Of a DNA stretch of 64,000 nt, positions 45,435 through 56,219 are shown one piece after another. The translations under genes were made by a program, and so were the position numbers. This DNA comes from Fomitopsis serialis (Eukaryota; Basidiomycota; Agaricomycetes; Polyporales; Fomitopsidaceae). Below the pieces are notes generated by a model. It saw only the letters and a program-made list of their open reading frames with translations, searched no databases and was not told the DNA's origin. Location: assembly GCF_022376445.1 (NCBI RefSeq), contig NW_025955003.1, positions 233,117 to 297,116 on the forward strand, given 5' to 3'. Every line of letters begins with the position of its first letter. Position 1 is the first letter of the stretch.

Positions 45435-47587
45435 TTAGAGCTTGGCGAGGATCAGCCCAAGGACAACTACGATGATAGTGGAGGGCGCGGTCAGGACACA
45501 GTACGACCAGAAGATCGTTTTGCTGAGGAGACGCTCGAAAGCGTCGCCCGACGCAGCCTGTGTGATCTGCGCAAGCGTGAGCGCAGGCGGCGACGCGATC
45601 AGGAGCACGTTCGACACGATGAATACAGGGCTATCAAATAATCAGCAGCAGGCCTCGAGAAGGAACGGGAAGGAAACGCACTCTTGGAAAAGCCGCTGTA
45701 GGTCGTACTTCGCCGCGACTGCTATGAGTGGCACGAGCAGTATCGGCGTGATCACCATCCTCGCCAGCACTGCCACAAGGACCGTCTTCGTCTCCCCGGG
45801 CGCGCCTGATTCCCCTCTCCACTCTTCTTCCGGCTAAACGCCTTGCGTATCCGTTCGCGCGAGCGTGCTGCCCAGCTCGGCTTGCGGCCCGAGACTTATG
45901 CGTAGGGAGCTGCTCGTCCTGTTGGCGCTTATCGGGTGGGGTGTAGAAGTATACGCCGAGGACAACGAGCGTGAGGGGGATGGAGCAATTACCGGCTTGG
46001 GTGAGCGCGCCTGTGATGGGTGGGACGTGGTCCTCGATGAACACCTGTAGCGGTGTGATGCACGCGACGATGATGGAGGCGAGCGCGGCCCACAAAGGGA
46101 CGGTCATGAAATCGCAGAACCCTGCCCAGGCTTTGCGGATGCGGTTCCAGACGCGTCGCGAGCGCGAGTCCGGGACCGAGGCCTCCAGCTCTGGGACCAC
46201 ATCTCCCAGAGGAGATCTACATTGGTCCGTTCGCCCTCGCTGGCGTACAAGGAAGGTGTGCCGGATGTCGATGCCTGGGGTTGGGGCGATATGGATCGTG
46301 AGCTTGGCAAAGACTTGGGCTCCTCGATGACGCGAACGTGCGTAAGGGTCTTCGCGTCGTCAGAGTCAGTCAGGGAAGATGGTTCACGACGCAGGGTATG
46401 ATCAGCTTCCATCGAACTGGTATGCGCGTTGTCATTCTGCCCGACGGGAGAATTCGCCGGGGCGTCTGGTATAGCCTCTGGATCCGCATCCGCCAAGAGC
46501 CTGACACCGTAACTCCATCGTACCTAAATGGAACCAGTTGTGAGGATAAAAGATAGGAATGCGCAGCATGTCATACGTACAATCATGCCCAGGGTAGAGT
46601 ATAGCACGAGATAAGTCAATGCTCTGCCCAACATATCGCTTTGGGTGTCATCGTCTCCCCACTTGAGATTGGGGACGGTGACGACGAGACTTTGCATCAA
46701 GGCGATTGGGAGCGTATTCGAGTTCATGAACATAGCGGCTGCGATCGCAAAGTTCCTGCATTGCGACGAGCCAGTCAGCATACAGTGCTCGGATAGGTAA
46801 GCCACAACCAACGAGATCGAGTACAGATTAGCATTTGATGGGCAAGTCAAAAATGCCTCTGATCTGCTCCCGCGACGAGATAAGGTGCCAGAGATGGACC
46901 GCGATGCCATCTTATCATATCAGATATGCCTCGGATCAGTGGAACGCCAAAACGTTTGAGGGTACGCCACAGGCGAGCGAATCCCTGGCGATCCTGGGCT
47001 TCTCGGCGATCCTGGGCTCGGCACCGTACCGAGGACGCCAAGGACCTCGGGTAGTGGATGAAGTCTGCCAAGCGACTGCGCGGCCCCGCTGAAACGGATC
47101 CGGATTGGAGTACACTCACCTCTGCGACTTCTTGAGCTTGAGCATCCATGCCAGCAAATACGCGACCGCCATCGAAACCAGAGTCACTATGATGAAAACG
47201 ATAGGGATGACCCATAGTTGGGCCAGCTTGGCTGCATTGCACTCAGACATTGCCACGACCTGAGTGGCCGCTGTAACGTACCTGGTGTGAGGAAGAAAGC
47301 AACTTTTGAAAAGAGCAACGCCGGCGTGAACAAGGAGACATTGACGCGGTTGATTTGCTATTGCAGCATGGCTGTCAGTAGACAGTCATGTATCCGCCGA
47401 TATGGCACACCTTCTGCGTCTTCTTGTCGAGAATGCCCTGGACAGCCAGTATCCATCCAGCAAAGCAGATGATGAAGACTTCGAGGATAGACTGCGGGCC
47501 TAGTCAGCATCCGCTCCGTTCGCGGTGAGCCCAAGGACATACCTCAAAGACAACCAGGACAAGCGGGCCGATAGGGGAGGAGGCCAT
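45435..47587 (-). CDS. PIN-like auxin-efflux-carrier family membrane protein
   Basis: Bile/arsenite/riboflavin-transporter superfamily member of the fungal AEC/PIN-like type. ATG at 47587; exon 1 is MASSPIGPLVLVVFE. The N-terminal half follows with SILEVFIICFAGWILAVQG, INRVNVSLFTPALLFSKVAFFL, WVIPIVFIIVTLVSMAVAYLL and NSNTLPIALMQSLVVTVP. A ~120-residue cytosolic loop separates it from the C-terminal helices (VPLWAALASIIVACITPLQ, SIPLTLVVLGVYFYTP, ARMVITPILLVPLIAV, VFIVSNVLLIASPPALTLAQ), with a stop at 45435. Three single-base losses break the loop and C-terminal half: CC at 46196-46197, the region 45893-45896, and CCCC at 45794-45797 (plus-strand view). Yeast relatives such as Ecm3 have no firmly known substrate. 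Confidence 0.82.
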
Positions 47588-48387
47588 GACCGGTGGGAGA
47601 GGGCGCTGCCCGGGGTGGGTAGCGAATGAATGACTAGAGGGCGCTGCCCCGGGGGATGAGGAAGGAGGGAATGAAGAGAGGGCTCGCTCACTCGATGCGT
47701 CATTTGTAGGGTTGCGATCGCTTCTTCCGCTTAGGCCACGATGTTCCCATATTCGGCTTCCCTCTCTTCCCCGCTGCCCGTGGCGCGCGAAGCTTCTTTC
47801 TCTCGTCGCCGAGTATCCGCAGCCGCCCAGCACACCGTACGCGGCGCTGCCGAGCCTACCACCCTTGTCGCTCGACTCGGATTGGACATCTTCCCGCTTA
47901 GTCCTACCATGTCGAGTGTTGTCCGTAATACAGCCGAGAACACGTCGTCTACGCCCAGACGTACATTCATAACTGGCATTCATGCGGCGTGGGGCACAAG
48001 CTGTAGGCGCAACAGGGTGCGATGGCGAAGGCGGGCCGCCCGCTGTGGGTATTCTGTTTACTACAATTGAAGCTCTTAGCAAGTAACGAACCTTCGTGAG
48101 TACATTTCCCTTCGGGATATCGATGACCATTGCCAAAATCGGGCGTTTGAATTTGCGCAGCCAGAGAAGCGGCATTTCACAGGAATTTGCCGAGGCATGT
48201 CCATTCAGTCGTCGGGATACGAAGTATCGAGCGAGAGAACTGGTAGGACTCATCGATCCTTTTAGAATAGAGCAGCTGACCGGATCGTGTCATGGCCACC
48301 ATTATGAGCTGTTCTAGATTCTGTGCTTTCGAGGAGCAGCAACGCTTCCGTCTAGTGAGCTGTTTCCAGTGGTTCCACTGAGCCACT
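47588..48387. other. Promoter side of carrier gene, no gene seen
   Basis: Several overlapping frames, none with a motif. No supported feature. Confidence 0.4.
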
Positions 48388-48771
48388 CGAGTTTCTCGTC
48401 GACATGAGAGACATGCGTTTGGGGCGCCTTCTATGATGTGTGAGCATACGGTCGTTGTGCATGGAGTACAATGGTAGAATACAGATAATTGAGAGCCACC
48501 GATGCCCCTTCGTCATGGTGCGCTTTTCTGAGCTGCTCGAGTTCTCGTCGACTTGAGAGACCTGTGTTTGGGGTGCCTTCTGTATTGATCGAGACCGCCC
48601 TGCAGTTCCGAGACGGATACCCGATCAAAGACAATACAGTAGCGGGTGCTCTCAGATATGGCCACTCGCATACTGCAGCCAGAGGGCGAGGCATCTCGAA
48701 AACAAAATCCGTGTTAGCTGTCGTCGACATGAGAGAACCGGTGTTTGGGGGCACCTTCTACATTCATTCTG
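48388..48771 (+). repeat. Three diverged copies of a ~50-bp direct repeat
   Basis: Copies near 48388, 48537 and 48715 share CGTCGAC(A/T)TGAGAGA, then GTTTGGGG, then CACCTTCT or GCCTTCT. Spacing is about 148 and 177 bases and the intervening DNA is unrelated. Likely a degenerate dispersed element; origin unknown. From 48772 to about 49930 I see no supported gene. Confidence 0.6.
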
Positions 48772-49939
48772 CATCCAGTTCGTTCTTCGTGGCCAAAAAA
48801 GAGGATTCGGAGGAATTTACAGGCGGTGCTTCATGGATCCTACGCGTTTTCGCGCAAGGTGAGCTGTGCAAGTTTGCCGGCCTTAGAACTACTAACTACT
48901 GGCCGTATTAGTGGTACGCTAGATCCGATCGGTATGAGCGCTTGAATGAGTGGCAACCCGGATACGGCCGCGACGACGTCGACTCGGACATCCGTTGGTG
49001 ATCATAAGCGGCTCGAGGTGCTGTTATACCCTCAGACTAGCGTTGCACCCCAACGCTTCCCACAGTCAGACGACTTTGAGCCGGAACAATCCTCAGTCGA
49101 AGAGGTGAGTAATGGCTTTGTGCGTGTGAGCGCTACGCATGCTGAAGAATCACAGTGGCCGCCGCTATTTGTCAGGTGCAGCGCACGAATATGTCCGTCT
49201 GCACCCGTACATAATGAAGAAATGCACCCGTATTCGCGTTGCGTCAGAGCTGACGCGCTGGCGTCTCCTAGATTTCTCAAAATAAGGGAAATCCAATCAC
49301 TGCCAATAGGTGGGTAGTTTGGCATTCGACGCACGGACCCACCTCATTGGACAGGTCGAGTCAATTCCCACTCACTGCAGCGATTAGAGGCTCAAGCTTC
49401 ATATATTTCTCCCTGGACGTAGAACATCCGGTTCATCGAATGCAGCGAAGTCTTATGCTGTAAGTGATTTAAGCGGTCCTTTACAAATTGCCAGATCCAA
49501 TTGATTTCGCAAGGTATAGAGCGCCCCACTGCGAGCGGCAGCGGAGGACGTGTTCGGTACCTGTTTAGTACCGATGCATTCTTGCATCCGAGTCGGAGAC
49601 AGCGTTTCTCAAGGCTGGTGCCCAGGCTGCAGACGGTATCAGTAGCTTGTCCCGCGAAGAACCGTTGCCCAACATCTATTCGCTTTGACACAAGACGCCT
49701 TACTAACAGCATAGTATGCCCTGCCAAGCTCCCGTGGGTCCTATCGATGGCCTGCAAATGGATGGCAGCTCGGGACGCTCGCAGACTGGGTTGTCCATGT
49801 GCAGGACCCATTTGACCAATGCATTGGCTACCGAGGGGCTGCCGGAGAAGAGAGCGCAATCTTGGCACAGTTCAGCGCTGGATATTGAGCGTAAAGACTG
49901 TCAGTAGCCGTCAGGCCTTGCGCCTGTGCGGCCGCCCGG

Positions 49940-50330
49940 GAAGTCGAAGACATATGTCAGGATACGGTGAGTGCGTTTCCGGGGGTATCCGTACGTGGTA
50001 CCAGAACGTGTACTATTTACTCCCTACGTATGTGTTTGTAGGAGACTGCAATACATTGACGTCTGGAGGACGTGAAGATCCACAGTGGTGTCTCGCTGCC
50101 AATTGAAAGAATATGGTACGCACCACTCAATTGCTCCATTGCTTGTACGCCGCATCAGAAAGAGGTATAATCACACCCACGATCTCGAACTCTCCCACGA
50201 AGCGCACCACCTGCAACCGCAGTGCGACTTGGACACGCCTCGTTCAACATCTACAATACATTTGACCAGCACGATCATGTACGTTCACAGGACAAATTCA
50301 TTCTCGCGACTTCACTTGGCATCCCAGACT
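49940..50330 (-). pseudogene. Decayed copy of the unnamed gene at 43.6-44.7 kb
   Basis: On the minus strand RLQVVRFVGEFEIVGVIIPL aligns with RLQVVPWVGEFMVEGMIIPL of the intact copy. GSK-stop-YTFWY aligns with GSKWYTFWY, a TGG to TAG change. Similarity also covers the intron between these blocks (GATCTT..., then CC..CTAGACGTC against CCTCCAGACGTC), so this is a DNA-level duplication rather than a processed copy. Several in-frame stops and a frame slip make it non-functional. Homology fades beyond about 50330. Confidence 0.65.
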
Positions 50331-50430
50331 CGGAGAACTCTCCACGGCGTGGAACTGTATTAGCCCGGACCGCGGCCGTGGATATTATGTCCCTCGCTAT
50401 TAGTTCTCTTCCATCCATACCGGCGGCCCC

Positions 50431-50596
50431 ATCGCGAAAGATGCTCCGGCCATAGCCGCCCACTGGACTCCATTGGAGAAACTCGTGAGGCTCGCTAATG
50501 GGCTGTTGACAGCATCGCGAAAGATGCTCCGGCCATAGCCGCCCACTGGACTCCATTGGAGAAACTCGTGAGGCTCGCTAATGGGCTGTTGACAGC
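50431..50596 (+). repeat. Exact 83-bp tandem duplication
   Basis: ATCGCGAAAGATGCTCCGG starts at 50431 and again at 50514; both 83-bp units are identical as far as I can read. The length is not a multiple of three. On the plus strand the second unit runs into an open frame (HWTPLEKLVRLANGLL, to a stop near 50706) that I do not recognise. Confidence 0.85.
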
Positions 50597-50731
50597 AGCC
50601 CGATCGCAAGCATCTAACCATATCAGGAAGGGTTTGCGCTGTTACGAAGCCCTGGGGATAACAGTTGCGGTTGCGAACTTAGCAGTAAATTGGTTGTCGG
50701 AATAAAACAATACATTGCAGTATAACACTAT

Positions 50732-52774
50732 CTACTCGTATTCGCCCGTCAGCACCGCGTGTAGTTCGTCGTCCCAAAGATCATTCAACCAATAGCTTTC
50801 CGGGATCTCGAGGGCATTGTATTCGGTGAGCGACGCGTGCATAACCGGACCTCCATGCACTGGCGCGAGGTCAACAGGTCGCGCGATGTTTCTTAACGGG
50901 ACGACCTCACCCGCGCGCTGGACAGCTCCCCATGCATCCACGTAACGACGTCGCTGCACCTTGTACATGAGTATGTCGGCAGTCTTGCAGGGCAGCCCGT
51001 GCTCGTCCAGGTCAGCAAAGACGAAATCTTGGATGTAGACAAGCGGTGTCTGCAGCCACGCAGGGAGAACCCGACCTTTGCGAGGGATTGGCTCGAAGAC
51101 GATGCGGACTTGCGCGATTAGAGATCCTGCATCGCCAGTTAGTATGAGTCGGCGCGCGAGGAATTTCTACCCACCATTCTGCCGAGGCTGGCCGTCCGCT
51201 GTCAAGCTGTCGACGAGGACAGCATCGCACATGCCCCATGGGTATGTAGCATCTGGTGGCATCGCGCGCAGTGTCTCGGGTTCCAAACGGGCAGCCTCGT
51301 CGTAGACGGAAAGCAACTGGATCCGATACGTGTTCCATACGTGCACGTCATCGAATCCAGCATCGTAAGAGTTGAGAGACCATCGAATCGCACCCTGTCG
51401 ACTGTCCATGTCGAACCCTTGGACATAATCGGCGACGGCGGCACGAAAGTCCGGGAGTTGGTAGATGGTCGGTATCTCGCCGATGGAGTGTGTCGCGGAC
51501 GGTTTTTTTGTAAGGTGGAACGCAACATTGGAGTTGTCTGGAACGAGGGACCCCGTCGCGAAGAGATTGCGTGGTGCTCGCGGGCCGCGAATGCAGCGCT
51601 CGGCGCCGGTTCCAGGCAACGCGTTCGCCACCCACGTACGCGCAACACCGACGGAGGCTGCATTGTGGATATCGACGTCGTCCATCATGGCGTCATCAGG
51701 AAACGTGTTGTGCAGCGAGGCACCGTTCGCCTTGAAGAGTGAATAGATCTCGAACATGCGCATTTTCTCAACGCGGTCCAGATGGCGCGCGCACTGCTGC
51801 CCATAATCGCTCCGTCTGCGACTCGTGAACATGTTGAAAGGTTTCTTCGCCTCGGTACGAAGTAGATGTTCGACGGCGTCGCAGCTCCATTGAGGGAGGG
51901 TGCCGTGAGAGATGATCGCAGGGATGAAGTTGGATAGTAATTCTAACTTAGGGATGTGCCAGTGGTCCAATGTACCACGTCCGCCCTCGTCCGCGATCGC
52001 CTGCTTGCTGTCGTGGAAGTCACGTAAGTTTGTCGCCATGTGAGCCAGAGAGGACGGCGTATGCCGTGGTCTTTGAGCCGCAAGGAGGAACTCCATGATC
52101 GCGCGAATTGCGCGCATGAATCCGGGCGTGACGGCGCCTTGAATAGCGACGACGGTGCTGCGCATGATCTCCCGATGCATGCGCCCCGTCATCTGCTTTG
52201 CGTCGGAGACACGTCGCAGCCCAGCGTAACCTATGCGCTTGTGTCGCGCGTCAAAGCGACGATCGAGTTCAGCAGGCCCAACATGGATTAGGCATGCCTT
52301 GAGGATATGGTCCCAGAAGAACTTGTAGTCCGAGTGAAGGAGATCGGGGACGCAAAAGAGAGACGGGTCAGTCAGGGGGTAGTCGCGCCACCACGGTTTG
52401 TGCACGCCGCTGAGCCCCTCTTTGCTGCACTCCGTTTGGAAATCGTGTAGCCGCCACGGATCAACCCTCTGCGCGACGTCATAGATAGCACGCAGAGTAT
52501 GGGCCTTCGTACGTCGCGGATGTTGGACGCCGTCGCCGAACTGTTTAGTTCTGGCGATAGACATGGGTGACGCAGAGGGACTAACCGCAGCCATGGACAG
52601 CTGTTCAAGAAGATCGCCTGACATAGCGACGACGGGAGGAAAGACGAGGCGTACGTTTCCAAAACCGTCGGCCATCTCCTTCCCCTTCCTAGCAGCCTCT
52701 TTTAACGAGGCCGTTATGATGTCCATGGCCTCGTGAAGGATGCGATTGGTACACACCAAGCAGCTCTTTCTCAC
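50732..52774 (-). mobile_element. 5'-truncated Plavaka-type (CACTA-related) transposase
   Basis: A 535-codon frame (52774-51167) plus a downstream exon (about 51128-50732) joined across a short intron. It matches the middle and C-terminal part of Agaricomycete Plavaka transposases: FGDGVQHPRRT, SGVHKPWWRDYPLTDPSLF, PDLLHSDYKFFWDHILKACL, QMTGRMHREIMR, LDHWHIPKLELL and CARHLDRVEKMRMFEIY. The C-terminal exon continues with IVFEPIPRKG, FVFADLDEHG and YWLNDLWDDE. The N-terminal several hundred residues of a full transposase are absent upstream of 52774, so this copy cannot be autonomous. No terminal inverted repeats were recognised. The retained part is unbroken, which suggests recent truncation or selection on the remaining protein. 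Confidence 0.82.
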
Positions 52775-53076
52775 GCATAGTCATCCTATGGCCGACGCGC
52801 AGTCTCGTGGAACACCATCGCGGTAGCCTACGGCGGCCGACGACTCGGCCAATAGGATGATGATCCATGAGCCGAGGTGCAACTTTTGTATGGTGGATCA
52901 GTAGTAATACGTGAATGCTGTAACAATTTGCGGGGTACTCGGATACCAATGTTTTGATGAAATGGGCGTCGGCCGCCGAGGCTAACGTGTCGGCTGGCCT
53001 ATTGAAGGAGGACAGCCGCCTTGGACGGGCCCCACCATCTTGCGTATTGGTGGGCGTCGCTCTGAATATTACAGCG

Positions 53077-53880
53077 CGGTGAGGAATGGGCCGCTGGTAG
53101 GCTTCAGCTTGGCTGCGTCGGGTGCCGTCTTGTGTGCGTCGCCCGGACTACCGTGGAGATGGACTGGGATGCATCTGCTGGGCAGGCATAGATGTCAAGA
53201 AAATATCAAGCTGCTGTATACCAATCTTGCTCACCCCCGCAATGGTGGTCGAAGGGGGTCGTCATCTAACGCGGTGAGGCGTCGCCGTCTTGCCGGGTAG
53301 CGTCGTCTATCGCGGCGTTGAGCTCGAATGTCGGTTGGATCGGCTAGGTGGCCAGTGGAGTGGGCTAGATGAATGGAATGTTTGATTGAAGAACAAAAAA
53401 TGATGAGCATAAGTCCTACCCACCCTCCCGGTGGCGGTGGAAGGGAGTCATTGTATAACGCGGTGAGGCGTCACCGTCTTGGAGCACGGCCTTGTCTATC
53501 GCAGCGTTCAGTCCGATAACGCATACGTCGGCTGGACAAACAATGAAATCGGCTGGATACGTTCGAAAGCTTACTAGGTAATACGGAATAGTGCGTACAA
53601 GCTCGAGTTTTCCGCTCGGTCGAGGCAGAAGTGAATCGGTGGCTAACGCGGTGAAGTCTCACCGTCTTGCAAGCAACGTTGCATCCGCCGGCTCGAATGT
53701 GGGTGGGATCGGCTGAATAGTTGATGGTGTTGGCTGAATGGATTGAGTTGCTGGTTGAATGACGCTAGTATGGAGTAACGAGTTTTCCTCGCCCACACGG
53801 TGGCGGTGGAAGGCTGTCGTTGTCCAACGCGGTGAGACCTCACCGTCCTGTTCGTCCTGAATCATCTAAAGCGGTCAGCT
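53077..53880 (+). repeat. ~188-bp repeats with a conserved hairpin
   Basis: Inverted repeats CGGTGA-N4-TCACCG lie at 53461-53476, 53649-53664 and 53830-53845. A one-mismatch copy is at 53272-53287 and a half-lost copy is at 53077. Centre-to-centre spacing is 181-195 bases. The six-base stems are constant while the loops differ (GGCG, AGTC, GACC). Each hairpin is preceded by AACG or AGCG and often by GGTGGCGGTGGAAGG. No coding signal. It lies just beyond the truncated end of the Plavaka transposase. Confidence 0.8.
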
Positions 53881-53958
53881 CCTCATCGATCTATATCTAA
53901 GCAGCCTAAAACAATCGCATTGAGACGGTACAGGTACGAGGAAATACAAGACGGGAAT

Positions 53959-55878
53959 TCAGCGTCGCAACGAGTCTTCATACAACGTCAACAAGGTGGT
54001 GTCCCTCAAAAAGTCCTTCGAGACCCATACATCGAAATCTTCGCTGGTGTCCCTCCAGTGAATGAAATACTCCCACTTGCCATTGACGTTTCGTTTGTCG
54101 AGTATGTGCTCGACCGCGCTATCCATATAGATGGGGAGGGCCTCCAGGCACTTCACGTCCGTCCAGGCCAGTTCGCTGTTCGACCGAGGCTGCCAGCCTT
54201 CCCAGCTCACCCAGAACCTCCACTGTTTCTTCTCATTTTGGTAGGCTAACTCGATGGCTTGAACCTTGTACCACTCGCGGTTGTTCTTGACTTCGACCGG
54301 CCCCGGACCTGCGTCAGAGTCTGGAGGGTGGTAAGTGAATGAGTTAAATCAACAGGCACACGAGAAAATGGTCAAACTCTACATACCTGAAGAAGGCTCG
54401 GAACTGGACGCCACAGAGGGTGCTCTCGACGGGCCGGACTGAGGAGGAGGAGTGGCTGGCGGAGAAGGTGTCTGCCTGGGACTGGCCTGTCCGCCTTGGT
54501 TCGTCTCGACGACTTGCTTGCCCTTCTGCGAGTGCTTCTTTTGAAGGCTCATCATCTTCAGTCGGTATGGATGGGGGGGGCGTGGTATCTGTCTCTGCGA
54601 GACGCCGTCACCGTCTGAGGGTAGGTTCGGTTCCCCATCAATGGCTCCGGGCTCCGGAGCTCCACCGCCCGTCTTGACCGCCAGGGAGGCTGTTGGGGCC
54701 TCAGCGGGCCTCCCGTCGGCAGGGTAGAGACGGGAGGGTCCAGCTGAGGGGCCAGCTTGACCAGTAGGCCCACCCGGCGCGCTGGCCTCCAGGGCAGCGG
54801 TCATCTTCTTCGGCGGGTACAAGGCGATGGGAGCAGGGCGGGGCGAGAGCGCCCTGCGTAGTCAATCGACGGACGCGATACGTTGTCGTCCGAGGCGTGG
54901 GCCGTCCTGGGCACTGGGACGGGACCGATGGGAGGAGGGCGGGGTCGGTTGCGACCCGCGTAGTCGACGGGCCCTCGCGGCGCGCTGACGTCCGGCGCGG
55001 AGACCGTCCTCGTCGCTGGGACGAGACCGACCGGAGCAAGGCGGGGTCGGTTGCGACCCGCATAGTCGATGGGCCCTTGCGGCGCGCCGACGTCCGAGGC
55101 GGGGACCGTCCTCGTCTCTGGGACGAGACTGACGGGAGCGAGACGGGGTCGGTTGCGACCCGCGTAGTCGATGGCCCTTGCGGCGCGCCGACGTCCGAGG
55201 CGGGGACCGTCCTCGTCGCTGGGATCAGACCGACCGGAGCAAGGCGGGGTCGGTTGTGACCCGCGTAGTCGATCGGTCCTCGCGGCACGCTGACTTCCGA
55301 GGCGGGGACCGTCGTCGTCTCTGGGACGACACTCACGGGAGCAAGACGGGGTCGGTTGCGACCCGCGTAGTCGATCGGCACTCGGGGCGCGCTGACGTCC
55401 GAGGCGGGGATTGTCGTCGTCTCTGGGACGAGACTGACGGGAGCAAGACGGGGTCGGTTGCGACCCGCGTAGTCGATCGGCCCTTGTGGCGCGCCGACGT
55501 CCGAGGCGGGGACCGTCCTCGTCGCTGGGACGAGACTGATGGGAGCAAGGCGGGGTCGGTTGCGACCCGCATAGTCGATCGCCTCACGAGGCGCGGCGGC
55601 CTGCGGTGCGGCGGTCCTGTCTTGCGCTATGACACCAATGGGAGCAAGACGGGGACGCTCGGGCCCGAGATAATCTTTGCCCGTCCCAGACCCCTTTCTT
55701 GTGCCTGAGCCGGGGCGGTCTAGGCGCGGATTGTCAAAGCGAGCAAAACAAGCAGGTTAGACATTGTCAATGTATTGGGTGATACCCGAAGGATTCACAA
55801 CTCACCTATGATACGGGCCCGCTTGAATTCAGCGCCCGGAGCTGAGGAACTTGGGGAGGAAGGTCGCTTGCCGGACAT
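53959..55878 (-). CDS. Chromodomain protein with 34-residue repeats
   Basis: Three minus-strand exons: 55878-55806, 55719-54387 and 54320-53959. Their sum, 1768, becomes 1770 (589 residues) after restoring one base at GG 55173-55174 and one at GGGG 54840-54843. The start MSGKRPSSPSSSAPG leads into about nine copies of a 34-residue unit (IDYAGRNRPRLAPV, then a V-P-x-T linker). A low-complexity Pro/Gly/Ser region and a basic run follow. The C-terminus has a chromo-like module (WYKVQAIELAYQNEKKQWRFWV) and a clearer chromodomain (AVEHILDKRNVNGKWEYFIHW, then DFDVWV). Chromodomains read histone-tail methylation or steer mobile-element proteins. There is no polymerase or integrase fused here. Role unknown; likely nuclear. 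Confidence 0.7.
54930..55650 (-). repeat. 102-bp coding repeats in the chromodomain gene
   Basis: CGGTTGCGACCCGC recurs about every 102 bases (near 54944, 55046, 55148, 55250, 55354, 55456, 55558), i.e. 34 codons. The copies are highly similar, so the array has expanded or been homogenised recently. One spacing is 101 because GGG is GG at 55173, which breaks the frame. Confidence 0.85.
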
Positions 55879-56219
55879 CTGCTAAGGAGATTCTGTTCGT
55901 TTTAAAGCGGTTCCAGAACGTCCACATGTTATTACTTACCACTGATCTGACGATAACGTGCTACGAAGGCTACTGAGACCGCAGTACACTGCAGTAAAAG
56001 ACGAAACAAGACCAGGCGACGGTCAGCCACCCATCAATCTGACGCGTCACAGCTCACGTGGCAAGCCACAGAACGGAGGTTCGACACGTGATGCCGATCA
56101 CCTCGATCAAACTCAGACGAACCGCTTGTGGACTGGCCTGTTTCGTCCTACTTCCTTTCATACGCATCTCTGCCAGCCACTCTCACCTCTCTCTCGTCTC
56201 GCACTCCCGTCTTGCTTCC

